Shown: in pieces, positions 8,322-16,118 of the stretch
Numbering within the stretch: the stretch's first letter is position 1
Layout: each line of letters opens with the position of its first letter
From: CAZUNB01 sp044227985
GTDB lineage: Bacteria; Patescibacteriota; Saccharimonadia; Saccharimonadales; JAGPDM01
DNA: 39,246 bases
Direction: 5' to 3'
NCBI GenBank assembly: GCA_044227985.1
Contig: JBGAVT010000011.1
Location: 1 to 39,246, forward strand
Notes under the pieces: generated by a model
What the model saw: only the letters and a program-made list of their open reading frames with translations
What the model was told of the DNA's origin: nothing
The model's database searches: none
Position numbers and translations under genes: made by a program

Positions 8322-9362
8322 ATGGCTGTTGAAAGAATTGTAAATACCGTGAGTCCACAGGATGATGATGCACAAGAAGAACAACAGTTTGAGAATAAGC
8401 TGCGACCTAACGATTTCGCTAATTACATCGGTCAAGAACGTCTGAAAAAGAACCTTCAACTAGCAATTGCTGCTGCTAAACAGCGTGAAGAGCCAATTGA
8501 TCACGTGTTGTTGTATGGTCCACCAGGACTTGGAAAGACCACAATGGCCAATGTGATTGCTCATGAAATGGGTGCGCAGATTCGCGTCACATCTGGTCCT
8601 GCGGTCGGGCGAGCGGCTGACTTGGCTAGCCTTCTCACCAACCTGCAAGACGGGGATATTTTGTTCATCGATGAAATCCACCGTTTGAATCGTAGCGTCG
8701 AAGAGGTCCTATATTCGGCCATGGAAGATTTTAAGCTTGATATTATCCTCGGTAAAGGTCCAAGTGCGAAAAGCCTACGACTCGATTTGCCGCAGTTTAC
8801 GATAATTGGCGCAACGACCCGGACAGGAGCTCTGGCGGCTCCACTTCGTGATCGTTTTGGTCATTTGCACCGACTTGAATTTTACACAGAAGAAGAAATT
8901 AGTCAGATTATTCATCGCTCAGCGCAGATTCTAGAAGTAGATGTAGATAAACAGTCAGCTGATCTTATCTCTACTCGCGCTCGACTCACACCGAGAATTG
9001 CGAATCGCCTGCTTAAACGAGTACGTGACTTTGCTCAGATTCATGGTCAGGGTAAGATCGATCAGTCGGTTGCTAATGGTGCACTTGAGCTACTTGAAAT
9101 TGACCATGCCGGCCTCGATCCTGCAGACCGCAGAGTGCTGACGGCGATTATCAATAGCCACAACGGTGGACCGGTTGGGCTATCGACCCTAGCCGCACTT
9201 ACTGGTGATGAGGTTGCAACAATCGAAGATTTTCTCGAACCTTATTTAATTCAGGCTGGTTTCCTGGAACGCACCCCAAGAGGTCGAAAGGCCACCCCAA
9301 AAAGCTACCTCCATATAGGAAAAAATCCGCCGAAAGACAACCAACAAAGCACCCTATATTAA
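8322..9362 (+). CDS. ruvB: Holliday junction branch-migration ATPase RuvB
   Basis: RuvB is the hexameric AAA+ motor that drives branch migration with RuvA. The 346-residue product has the normal length. Walker A is GPPGLGKT (residues 66-73) and Walker B is FIDEIH (about 115-120). The sensor-1 region GATTRTGALAAPLRDRFG includes the arginine-finger area. The winged-helix DNA-binding C-terminus follows (NGGPVGLSTLAAL and PRGRKAT). The ATG lies 2 nt after the SDR stop, so translation is probably coupled. A weak terminator-like hairpin begins at its stop codon. Confidence 0.97.
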   Translation: MAVERIVNTVSPQDDDAQEEQQFENKLRPNDFANYIGQERLKKNLQLAIAAAKQREEPIDHVLLYGPPGLGKTTMANVIAHEMGAQIRVTSGPAVGRAADLASLLTNLQDGDILFIDEIHRLNRSVEEVLYSAMEDFKLDIILGKGPSAKSLRLDLPQFTIIGATTRTGALAAPLRDRFGHLHRLEFYTEEEISQIIHRSAQILEVDVDKQSADLISTRARLTPRIANRLLKRVRDFAQIHGQGKIDQSVANGALELLEIDHAGLDPADRRVLTAIINSHNGGPVGLSTLAALTGDEVATIEDFLEPYLIQAGFLERTPRGRKATPKSYLHIGKNPPKDNQQSTLY

Positions 9363-9381
9363 CTAACTAGTAATTAGTTTT
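9361..9381 (+). terminator. Weak terminator-like hairpin after ruvB
   Basis: AACTAA (9361-9366) pairs with TTAGTT (9374-9379) around a 7-nt loop and is followed by a short T-rich stretch. The stem is only 6 AT-rich pairs, so termination would be inefficient. Confidence 0.3.
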
Positions 9382-9389
9382 AGTGAGTC

Positions 9390-9398
9390 TGGTATAGT
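9390..9398 (+). promoter_or_regulatory. Extended -10 promoter of the PH-like membrane protein gene
   Basis: TGGTATAGT (hexamer 9393-9398) is followed by AAGGGA near 9408 and the ATG at 9423, so this unit would have a short leader with a ribosome site. Confidence 0.45.
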
Positions 9399-9422
9399 TA
9401 GAATTATAAAGGGATTTTGCAG

Positions 9423-9980
9423 ATGAGAAAAATTGAAAATTTAATAGCTATCGACCCGAATGAAACTATTAAATATGCTATTCGCAAACATTGGATAGGT
9501 GTAGTCGCAATCGTCGCCACTACTGTCGCTATTGAGGCAGTTTTTATGACCATGCTAGTGATTGTCGCTGCCAACGAATCATCAGTCTCTGAATATTTAT
9601 CTGTTTACGTAGTTTACTCCTTTTTTTTATTGCTAATAATTGGTGCAGTTGTCTTTAGCGCAACAGCAGTCAACACTTATCGACAGAATCAGATGGTAAT
9701 TACCAATCAAAACTTTTATATTATTCATCAGAATTCAATTTTTGGCACTAATATTAGTCAAATTAATCTCAGTAAAATACAGGATGTTCACATCAACCAA
9801 GAGGGCGTACTAGATGAAATTTTTGACTATGGAACAATAACGGTTGAAACTGCTGGTGAAGCAGCGAACTTTATCTTTACGAGTGCAGATAAAGCCGATA
9901 TTGGCGGGCGACAAATTCTTGAGGCACATGAACGTTACATCGAAAAATTTGGTAATTTTGGGGCTGTAACTCAAGAGTAA
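9423..9980 (+). CDS. Bacterial PH-like (bPH2/DUF304) membrane protein
   Basis: This is a 185-residue membrane protein. Two hydrophobic segments (about residues 25-50 and 62-85) form a hairpin. A soluble domain follows (NQMVITNQNFYIIHQNSIFG, then KIQDVHINQEGVLDEIF and YGTITVETAG), which matches the bacterial pleckstrin-homology type 2 fold of YdbS/YdbT-like proteins. Their biochemical role is not established; a membrane-associated scaffold is usually assumed. ATG at 9423 is preferred over TTG at 9417 because AAGGGA sits at a good distance upstream. It stands alone between ruvB and the pilus operon. Confidence 0.75.
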   Translation: MRKIENLIAIDPNETIKYAIRKHWIGVVAIVATTVAIEAVFMTMLVIVAANESSVSEYLSVYVVYSFFLLLIIGAVVFSATAVNTYRQNQMVITNQNFYIIHQNSIFGTNISQINLSKIQDVHINQEGVLDEIFDYGTITVETAGEAANFIFTSADKADIGGRQILEAHERYIEKFGNFGAVTQE

Positions 9981-10021
9981 TTCTTGCATTGTTGGTACTA
10001 GATTCTGCACACAATATCTAG

Positions 10022-10050
10022 TTGTAGATTAGACCGGGTACCTCTATAAT
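10022..10050 (+). promoter_or_regulatory. Promoter of the pilMNO operon
   Basis: TTGTAG (10022-10027), a 17-bp spacer and a perfect TATAAT (10045-10050). A leader of about 33 nt with a CAAGG site precedes the pilM ATG at 10091. Confidence 0.7.
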
Positions 10051-10090
10051 GATAAAGGTTAAAATAGTGGGAAAATTACAAGGCTAATCA

Positions 10091-11164
10091 ATGGCAGGAC
10101 AATTATTTTATAAAAAGGTACCATTATTTGGTATTGATATCGGCTTTGGCGCCGTCAAAGTGGTCAATCTGATGACGGACGGTGATTTTTCATCTAGCCC
10201 ACTATTGCTGGGTTACGGTGTTGGGGTTTTTGATAGCCGTGCTATTGAAGCTGGTGTAATCGTTAAACCATCAGTTGTTGCTCAATCAATTCATAATCTT
10301 ATCACCAGACAAATGACTGGCTATGTAGCTACAAAGTCGATTGCTGTAACAATCCCAATTTCACAATCATTTGTTCGGACTATAGAGATTCCTGATGTTA
10401 AAGAGTCTGAACTTGACGATGCGGTTAAGTTTGAGATTGAGCAAAGCGTCCCTTTACCTATCGCAGAGCTATATATTGATTATGAGGTGACAAAGACTGA
10501 TCATGATACTGGTATATATGAAGTTCTGACTGTTGCAATTTCTCAGAAAATTGTTGATTCGTACTTGCGTTTATTCGAATTACTTGACCTCGACCCAATA
10601 TTGGTCGAACCGAGCATGTCAGCAATTGCACGGGCGGTTAATCATGATTATAAATTGGATCGACCAGTTCTAATTCTTGATATGGGTTCTCATCAGGCTG
10701 ACTTAAGTATTTATGATAAAACAATCAGAGTAACGGCTACAGCAGTTAATGGTAGCGATGACATCACTATAGCGATTGCCAAAACTTTAAAGATAACTAG
10801 ACGCCAAGCATTTATGGTTAAAACTAAGCATGGCATCAAGCAAGATAGTAAATATTATCAGCAAATTAAAGTCCCAATTGACATAGTCCTAGCACCATTA
10901 GTCAGAGAAATTAATAAGATAGTACGCTACTATCGATTACGTAGTAACCTTACTATTAAGGATATCATCGTTGTAGGAGGTGGCTCGAGCTTTCCGGGCT
11001 TTTCTGACTTTATTGCTGAGCAAACAAAATTAGCGATAACTCCCTATGACCCTTGGCGATTAATTCAACCCAATGGTCTGCAGTCACCACACGCGCTTGA
11101 GCGACCGCTCTTCACGACAGCGATTGGTTCTGCGCTAGCTGGACTGGAGAAGAAGCATGATTAA
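10091..11164 (+). CDS. pilM: Type IV pilus assembly ATPase-like protein PilM
   Basis: PilM is an actin-like (ASKHA) cytoplasmic protein that binds the N-terminus of PilN and links the inner-membrane pilus platform to the assembly motor. The 357-residue product shows the phosphate-1 region VPLFGIDIGFGAVKVVNL near residue 13, the phosphate-2 region VLILDMGSHQADLSIYD and the adenosine region IIVVGGGSSFPGF. Length and motif order match the family. It is first in a rightward operon and overlaps pilN by 8 nt. It has its own promoter with a 17-bp spacer. Its expected partner motif is present in the next gene. Confidence 0.93.
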   Translation: MAGQLFYKKVPLFGIDIGFGAVKVVNLMTDGDFSSSPLLLGYGVGVFDSRAIEAGVIVKPSVVAQSIHNLITRQMTGYVATKSIAVTIPISQSFVRTIEIPDVKESELDDAVKFEIEQSVPLPIAELYIDYEVTKTDHDTGIYEVLTVAISQKIVDSYLRLFELLDLDPILVEPSMSAIARAVNHDYKLDRPVLILDMGSHQADLSIYDKTIRVTATAVNGSDDITIAIAKTLKITRRQAFMVKTKHGIKQDSKYYQQIKVPIDIVLAPLVREINKIVRYYRLRSNLTIKDIIVVGGGSSFPGFSDFIAEQTKLAITPYDPWRLIQPNGLQSPHALERPLFTTAIGSALAGLEKKHD

Positions 11165-11699
11165 TCTACTCCCACAAGACCGGAAAAAAGCTGTTCTCTA
11201 TGCTAGATATAACCGTCGTCTAGTAGGCTTTGTAGTCTTCACGGTGCTGGCCGCATCGGTTTTAATAGCTGGAGTATTTGGTATAAACCTTTTCGCTAAA
11301 CAACAGCTATCTGTTACCGAAGAAAAAGCGTCTGAAAAGAAAATGCTGATAGCCAAAAACGAAAAAAAACTAAAAGAGATGGAAGAATACCTAGCTGTTA
11401 TAAAAAAAGTTAATGAGATTTATGAAGCGAGTCCAGACCTCTCGATCATGATGGCTGACATTGGTAAGACGCTTCGACCAGGGGTACGGATTGATAGTCT
11501 GGCTCTCAATGGCGATGAGACCCAGCCACTGAACATAACCCTAATAAGTCAGACCGAAAAAGCTGGGCTGGAGTCACGAATTACACTAGAAGAAAGTGAA
11601 CGCTTTTCTTTTGTTGATATTATTAGTACCGAAAAGGGCGAAGACGATACCTACAGAATAATACTAGTTGCCGCCTACGAAGAAGGCAAAGCATCATGA
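11157..11699 (+). CDS. pilN: Type IV pilus inner-membrane platform protein PilN
   Basis: PilN is a bitopic membrane protein that forms a platform with PilO and PilM. The protein (180 residues) starts with MINLLPQDRK, the short cytoplasmic PilM-binding peptide typical of the family. A single membrane segment follows at about residues 24-46, then a charged coiled-coil stretch rich in Lys and Glu (EEKASEKKMLIAKNEKKLKE), then a small alpha/beta domain. It overlaps pilM by 8 nt and the next gene by 4 nt, so all three are translationally coupled. Confidence 0.88.
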   Translation: MINLLPQDRKKAVLYARYNRRLVGFVVFTVLAASVLIAGVFGINLFAKQQLSVTEEKASEKKMLIAKNEKKLKEMEEYLAVIKKVNEIYEASPDLSIMMADIGKTLRPGVRIDSLALNGDETQPLNITLISQTEKAGLESRITLEESERFSFVDIISTEKGEDDTYRIILVAAYEEGKAS

Positions 11700-12358
11700 A
11701 CAGTAAACGGATGTTCTACGTTATGCTGGTGATTATGTTTTTAACGGTTGGTGGAACTGGGTTTATTTATTATTTTGCAATCAATACTTTGAGCAGAACA
11801 TTGACCGCAATTGACAAGAAAGAAACGGAGCTTAGTGACCTGAGTAATGACCTCCAGTCCTTCGCTGTTAGCAACGCTCAATATACAACACTCAGGTCAT
11901 CACTCGGTGATATCGATAAGGTCTTGCCAAAGACTAAAGATCAGTCAGTGGTGATTGAACAGTTAAAATATATTGGAGCAATCTCAAACATATCAATGGG
12001 TGGCTTTAGTTTTCAGGGCGGTTCATCAGCTGCCGCCGATGCTTCAGGGACTGTGGGTGGTCCAAGCGCCAGCTCACTGACAACAGTCAGCGAGATTAAT
12101 GGAGCCTCGGTGATGACAACTACTATATCTAATGGCGATGTCGCCTATGCTGATTTCGTTGGTTTTTTGAATAATATTAAAGAATTCCGGCGCCCGTTTC
12201 GAGTAACCAGCATACAGGTAACCCCGCTCGATAGTTTAGCTGAACGAGTTTCTTTTTCGGTTGATGTCGAAGCCTTTCTCGTTACTCCCGCAGGCGCCCC
12301 AACGGCAGTGGCGCCTGCTTCCGGCACGCCACCACCTCCAATCAAAGGCGGGAAGTAA
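11696..12358 (+). CDS. pilO: PilO-like type IV pilus platform protein
   Basis: The 220-residue protein has one N-terminal membrane segment (about residues 7-28). A coiled-coil region follows (TAIDKKETELSDLSNDLQ), then a C-terminal ferredoxin-like domain (VAYADFVGFLNNIKEFRRPF, then VSFSVDVEAFLV). This is the PilO architecture, and its position directly after pilN supports the call. The C-terminus ends in a flexible Pro/Ala/Gly tail (GTPPPPIKGGK). A Ser/Ala/Gly-rich linker splits the soluble part. It overlaps pilN by 4 nt (ATGA). Sequence conservation in PilO is low, so the symbol rests mainly on context. Confidence 0.78.
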   Translation: MNSKRMFYVMLVIMFLTVGGTGFIYYFAINTLSRTLTAIDKKETELSDLSNDLQSFAVSNAQYTTLRSSLGDIDKVLPKTKDQSVVIEQLKYIGAISNISMGGFSFQGGSSAAADASGTVGGPSASSLTTVSEINGASVMTTTISNGDVAYADFVGFLNNIKEFRRPFRVTSIQVTPLDSLAERVSFSVDVEAFLVTPAGAPTAVAPASGTPPPPIKGGK

Positions 12359-12359
12359 A

Positions 12360-12641
12360 ATGGACAAACTTAAAGGAGTCAAGTTAAAGATAAACAAGAA
12401 GACAATACTCCAGGCACTCGATAAGTCAAAAATTATTGCTATCAGTCTGTTGATTCTTGGCCTGTTTAGCTACCCGTTGATACTGGTTCTCGGTAACTCT
12501 AAAGATGCTGACTATGGTGCACCGCAAAAAGTGATTAAATTTGACAAAGAAGAGATCGCAGAAATTGAAAGTAAAATTATCTATGAACCCAGTTTTTCTG
12601 ACAAGGCAGACCATTCTCCTAATCCGTTTTCCGAGCTATAA
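12360..12641 (+). CDS. Small single-pass membrane protein, last gene of the pilMNO operon
   Basis: A 93-residue protein begins MDKLKGVKLKINKKT, has one membrane segment at about residues 24-43 (IIAISLLILGLFSYPLILV) and a short, charged external tail. The start at 12360 is 1 nt after the pilO stop; a longer frame beginning at 12261 lies inside pilO and is rejected. It occupies the place of pilP in Proteobacteria but shows no lipobox and no PilP domain. An accessory part of the pilus platform is the simplest guess. I do not recognise the family. Confidence 0.65.
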   Translation: MDKLKGVKLKINKKTILQALDKSKIIAISLLILGLFSYPLILVLGNSKDADYGAPQKVIKFDKEEIAEIESKIIYEPSFSDKADHSPNPFSEL

Positions 12642-12672
12642 AAAGCACTATATTATTAGTAATCGTATAGTA

Positions 12673-14145
12673 TCAATAGCCTCGGTTTTGCTCTGTTACT
12701 TTCCAAGCAAAAGGGATGCTGTCATTAATGTTTGTAAATCTTGATGTGTTAAATTGAACCCGACTGCCGCCTGCAGAAATCCTAATTTTCCGGGCAACTA
12801 TTGGTCCATACTGCGAGTTTCCACCGGTCGGTTCAATGTTAATCGTGCTATATGGTGACATAAACGCGACATTTGGTGGTAACGCGGTGTTACTTCGAAG
12901 TTCGTTGTTTTGCCTCAAGTTTATGCCATCTCGTTGCCAGCCAAGAAAAGTGTTTGGCTCTCTACCGTCGGCAACAAAAATAATTGGCCCACCGCCAAAC
13001 CGAGTATTTCCTTGCACACTTAACTGCCCGCGAACGTAAATTATCATCGGATTGGTGGCCGAGCTATTGGTGATTTGATTGTTGTTTAGGTTAAGTGTTC
13101 CGTTGATATAGATAGGTCCATTTGCTCCATTGACCGTATAGTTGCGACCAGAAGTTAAACTGACATTATTGCAACTATCGGGTGACGGACCGGCAATAGG
13201 AGGGTTTTCGAAGTAGTAACCGGGTGGAATGGTTGCATTGTTTGCCAGTGAATACAGTGTCGAGCAGGCCCTGTTGCCACCGTCATGGGCTTTTTGTATG
13301 ACAAAATAACGATTAATTTGTGGCATACGGTAGCTCGGTATGTTCGGATCATCTGGGTAGTGTGGCTCTAGGAAACTTAGAGGCCTATGAGCTGAACCCC
13401 AATCCTTTTTTCTACAGATAGCACCTTTAGTTTTAAAAGTTGAGCTTGCGCTGTTATAGACCCACGTCTCGTTATGCCGAAAGTCAACACCACATCTATC
13501 GAGTGAGCCTGGACCTTGCAGTTCGTAATCGGCTGAAGACAGCGGCGCTGTGCCAGCAACAGTAAAATTCTTTATGCCATCATCACTAATAAAAACACCA
13601 TTATAAAATTGCAAGACTCCTGAAGTGTAAAAATTTCCTGATACTTGATTCGATGGCTTGAAAATTATACCGGCATTGCCGGCAAAGGCATCAGCGTATT
13701 TGAAGCTTCCTTTTTCTAGGACAGCATCAATCGTATGGGTAGCGTACGGAACTGTTGCATCAACGCTACGGTAGGCTTTGCCAGTTACTTTTATCGGGCA
13801 TTTCACGGTTTTATTGGTGACAGGATTTGCCCGTGGACCAATAGCATCAACAGTAAACTCACTCTTAATTGTTCCGTCATTGAAGGTTTGAATTGTGGCT
13901 AAGCTGGTTGCTGTCGCTGGGCAGTCTGATACAGAGAGGTTGCTGTATCGATTTGATACAAGATAATTCGCGTATTGTATGCCGTTAACAGCAGCTCGCT
14001 GAGCACGGTCATTAAAACCTCTACGGATGACAAACTCGAGTCCTCGTTGACTATAGCCAATAACGGCTATCAAAGTAGCGACCAGAACCAGTAGGCTTAT
14101 CAGGACTGTCGGCAGAACAATTCCTTGCTTGTTTGTAGACCTCAT
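12673..14145 (-). CDS. PilX-like minor pilin or pilus-tip protein, large
   Basis: The 490-residue product starts with a short basic stretch, then a long hydrophobic helix (GIVLPTVLISLLVLVATLI, about residues 8-30), then an extended soluble region. The Gly-Ile-Val-Leu-Pro junction resembles the PilX/PilV class of minor pilins, where the usual Glu5 is missing. The soluble part is rich in Asn, Thr, Ser, Gly and Cys and reads like a beta-sheet surface or adhesive domain. It overlaps the preceding minor pilin gene by 4 nt (ATGA) and is last in a leftward cluster of three. A role at the pilus tip in priming assembly or binding a host surface is inferred from position and size. Confidence 0.7.
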   Translation of the reverse strand: MRSTNKQGIVLPTVLISLLVLVATLIAVIGYSQRGLEFVIRRGFNDRAQRAAVNGIQYANYLVSNRYSNLSVSDCPATATSLATIQTFNDGTIKSEFTVDAIGPRANPVTNKTVKCPIKVTGKAYRSVDATVPYATHTIDAVLEKGSFKYADAFAGNAGIIFKPSNQVSGNFYTSGVLQFYNGVFISDDGIKNFTVAGTAPLSSADYELQGPGSLDRCGVDFRHNETWVYNSASSTFKTKGAICRKKDWGSAHRPLSFLEPHYPDDPNIPSYRMPQINRYFVIQKAHDGGNRACSTLYSLANNATIPPGYYFENPPIAGPSPDSCNNVSLTSGRNYTVNGANGPIYINGTLNLNNNQITNSSATNPMIIYVRGQLSVQGNTRFGGGPIIFVADGREPNTFLGWQRDGINLRQNNELRSNTALPPNVAFMSPYSTINIEPTGGNSQYGPIVARKIRISAGGSRVQFNTSRFTNINDSIPFAWKVTEQNRGY

Positions 14146-14945
14146 AGTGCCGCTCCACCAATCCGGGCACTAAACACATCTGCGTGCTGAAAAGTTGTAT
14201 TAAAAAAATCATTCTCCCGAAGCATCACCAGCATAGTGGAGTTTATTTGTCGGTAGTAGTATTCATCAGGCGGGCTGTGCCTAAGGTCATGCTGAAAAAA
14301 AACTGCTTGGTACATCCAAACGATACCACCTTCAACAATTTGTGCATCTTGAGGCCCACAAGCCGCCAAGTTTCGGCAGGTTGTAATACGCTGGCTGGAG
14401 GCTCCAGCGGCTGTGTTCGCAATCGTTCGACGATATATCGATCCATCAAGCATATAGTAGATAATGACATCGGTGTATGGATAGTCTGTAGCAGGGTTAA
14501 TGATTGGATTACCACTACTGTTGATGCTATAGGTTGTTAGCGCGAACATAAATAACGGTAAGGCTGTAGTACCTGGGGTGTTGCCTTCAGCAACGTCATA
14601 GGTCACCATCACACGACCTGGATCCGCGCCATTGTGCTTCACTGGATAATTGTAGGTCCAGTCGTTTGCTTGAGGGTGCTTGAGCGCATTCGTCGAAACT
14701 TTAGTTGTTGGATCCCTCAAGTGCATTTCCTCAGCTGTCCTGATGTCAAGTGAGACTATCTGTGCCTCGAGACTAAAGCTACTGTTTAGCCGAACGTTTT
14801 CCTGAGCGGTTAGCGTGTCTCGATAGTAGGCAACAAAAAAGCTTGACATAGCAATAAGCGCAAGAGAAGACAGGATCATGACAATCGTCAGCTCGACTAG
14901 GGTGAAACCACGTTGGTCCATGCTGTATTTATCTCTGGTCATCAT
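14142..14945 (-). CDS. PilW-like minor pilin with prepilin peptidase motif
   Basis: The 267-residue protein carries a type III prepilin signal near its start: basic leader, then RG-FTLVELTIVMIL with Glu at mature position 5 and a hydrophobic helix. Prepilin peptidase should cut after the Gly and methylate Phe1. The globular domain is larger than that of the major pilin and contains a Cys pair (ITTCRNLAACG). It is second in the leftward set, 3 nt after the previous gene and overlapping the next by 4 nt. Its order and size match PilW/PilJ-type minor pilins, which help initiate the pilus. Another internal ATG (MDQRGFTL) could also serve as start. Confidence 0.78.
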   Translation of the reverse strand: MMTRDKYSMDQRGFTLVELTIVMILSSLALIAMSSFFVAYYRDTLTAQENVRLNSSFSLEAQIVSLDIRTAEEMHLRDPTTKVSTNALKHPQANDWTYNYPVKHNGADPGRVMVTYDVAEGNTPGTTALPLFMFALTTYSINSSGNPIINPATDYPYTDVIIYYMLDGSIYRRTIANTAAGASSQRITTCRNLAACGPQDAQIVEGGIVWMYQAVFFQHDLRHSPPDEYYYRQINSTMLVMLRENDFFNTTFQHADVFSARIGGAAL

Positions 14946-14948
14946 ATC

Positions 14949-15446
14949 TTACAACTCATCACCAATGCTTGCGTCGCCTCCGGCGTAAGGCGAAATGTAA
15001 ATTGAGTCTTTTATTGTCCTCTGGGCCCCGAGTGCAGTGTAGTTGACGGTGAAATCAACCTTGATGAGATCAGATGTTGAGTCAGGTGTATTGGTTGTAG
15101 GCTCCACTCGCTTGTAGGTAGTCTTTATTAAGGGAGTGTTGATGCTATTGTAGGTAGAGTAATAATCCAGCGCCAGCCATTCGATGCTTAGAAAGGCTGG
15201 ACCATTATCTACCGTGCCATCATCGGCCTTTTTAGCTATAACATCATAATCCTGAGCGTTTATATTGTCAGATGCAATCTTTAGAATTCCATAGCTATTA
15301 TTCACGTTTTCAGCCCGAACGTTGGCTGTATTAAGGTTGATTAGAGCGGTCACGAGCGAGCCAAGGACTAATCCGAGTACGCTAATACCGACGATAACAT
15401 CGACCAAGGTGAAACCAGATTCAGGGGTGCTTACTCTATTGCTCAT
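14949..15446 (-). CDS. PilV-like minor pilin with Asp at position 5
   Basis: The 165-residue protein begins MSNRVSTPESGFTLVDVIVGISVL. This is a prepilin signal whose residue 5 after the cleavage Gly is Asp rather than the near-universal Glu. A hydrophobic helix and a small soluble domain follow. It is the first gene of the leftward minor-pilin set. The pilW-like gene starts 3 nt after it. TATAAT in a TGC context lies 10 nt before the ATG. It belongs with PilV/PilI-type minor pilins by order and size. Confidence 0.75.
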   Translation of the reverse strand: MSNRVSTPESGFTLVDVIVGISVLGLVLGSLVTALINLNTANVRAENVNNSYGILKIASDNINAQDYDVIAKKADDGTVDNGPAFLSIEWLALDYYSTYNSINTPLIKTTYKRVEPTTNTPDSTSDLIKVDFTVNYTALGAQRTIKDSIYISPYAGGDASIGDEL

Positions 15447-15456
15447 GCTTATGTTT

Positions 15457-15465
15457 ATTATAGCA
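15457..15465 (-). promoter_or_regulatory. Extended -10 promoter of the minor-pilin operon
   Basis: TGCTATAAT on the minus strand (hexamer 15462-15457) is 10 nt before the ATG at 15446. It predicts a very short or absent leader. Confidence 0.5.
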
Positions 15466-15533
15466 GAATTATCATACCATCTTATATTCCAAGTCCAGCT
15501 TGCTCATTCGAAAACTAGTCAATAATCTCAGGC

Positions 15534-15566
15534 ACAAAAAAACCGGCTTGCTTAAGGCCGGTTTTT
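15534..15566 (-). terminator. Intrinsic terminator of the major pilin gene
   Basis: On the plus strand AAAACCGGC (15539-15547) and GCCGGTTTT (15557-15565) form a 9-bp stem with a 9-nt loop. Read leftward from the pilin gene, it is followed by seven Ts (As at 15536-15542). It is among the strongest terminators in the window and isolates the pilin gene from the minor pilins. Confidence 0.85.
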
Positions 15567-15593
15567 GCATTAATTAGCTTACTTTTAAACTAA

Positions 15594-16022
15594 TTATGTA
15601 TTGTTTAGACTGTTTCTTGCAAAGGTTGCTGGAGTTCCTTCCATAGCAGCCTGGAGTGTGTAACTGGTACACTTTGCAGCTGGTAGACCAGTACAACCAG
15701 ATGGCAGTGGTGTGAATGTATACTCAGCACCTGTAGCTCCTATCGCAACATTACGTGGGTCTTCGATGACTTCACCACTAAGGCCTAATTGAGCCATAGA
15801 AGCTGGGTACGAACCACCACCTTTTTCGCTGTCGCTGTAGTAGAGCTCAGCTTGTTTGTGGATTTCGTTAATATCATTTTGTCGTTCAGCGTTTCGTGCT
15901 CGCTGCTGGATGTTTCCATAAGCTGTCAGCACTAAAGCTGCCAAAATACCGATAACAACAATCACGATAAGCAATTCGATGATTGTAAAACCTTTACTGT
16001 TTCTAATTCTTTGTAGACTCAT
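15594..16022 (-). CDS. pilA: Major type IV pilin
   Basis: The 142-residue product is a classical type IVa-like pilin. It has a basic leader (MSLQRIRNSKG), cleavage after Gly, then FTIIELLIVIVVIGILAALV with Glu5 and a long hydrophobic helix. A small globular domain follows. Two cysteines near the C-terminus (GCTGLPAAKCTS) can form the usual D-loop disulfide. Its role as the main fibre subunit is supported by its own near-consensus promoter, a strong AGGAGG ribosome site 10 nt from the ATG and a strong terminator. Together these make it an abundant single-gene transcript inside the pilus cluster. The symbol is given by type; species orthology is not tested. Confidence 0.88.
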   Translation of the reverse strand: MSLQRIRNSKGFTIIELLIVIVVIGILAALVLTAYGNIQQRARNAERQNDINEIHKQAELYYSDSEKGGGSYPASMAQLGLSGEVIEDPRNVAIGATGAEYTFTPLPSGCTGLPAAKCTSYTLQAAMEGTPATFARNSLNNT

Positions 16023-16061
16023 AGGTGTCCACCCTCCTTGATTTATTTTTTTATATTACCA

Positions 16062-16077
16062 ATACTTTTGGAAGTAT
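16062..16077 (-). promoter_or_regulatory. 5'-end hairpin of the pilin mRNA
   Basis: ATACTT and AAGTAT form a 6-bp stem around a 4-nt loop. It lies within about 3 nt of the predicted start of the pilin transcript, where such hairpins can protect mRNA from 5'-end-dependent decay. Confidence 0.4.
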
Positions 16078-16086
16078 CTACAGATG

Positions 16087-16115
16087 ATAATATGAGAGCA
16101 TAAGCGTAATGTCAA
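16087..16115 (-). promoter_or_regulatory. Near-consensus promoter of the major pilin gene
   Basis: Minus-strand TTGACA (16115-16110), a 17-bp spacer and TATTAT (16092-16087). It is the best sigma-70-type match seen here, with a leader of about 58 nt before the ATG at 16022. Confidence 0.85.
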
Positions 16116-16118
16116 GCA

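Noticed and set aside
12145..12345. Minus-strand frame inside pilO and similar shadow frames in recA, rny and the exchanger
   Set aside because: They lie antisense to strongly conserved coding sequence and have no ribosome site, promoter or recognisable family.
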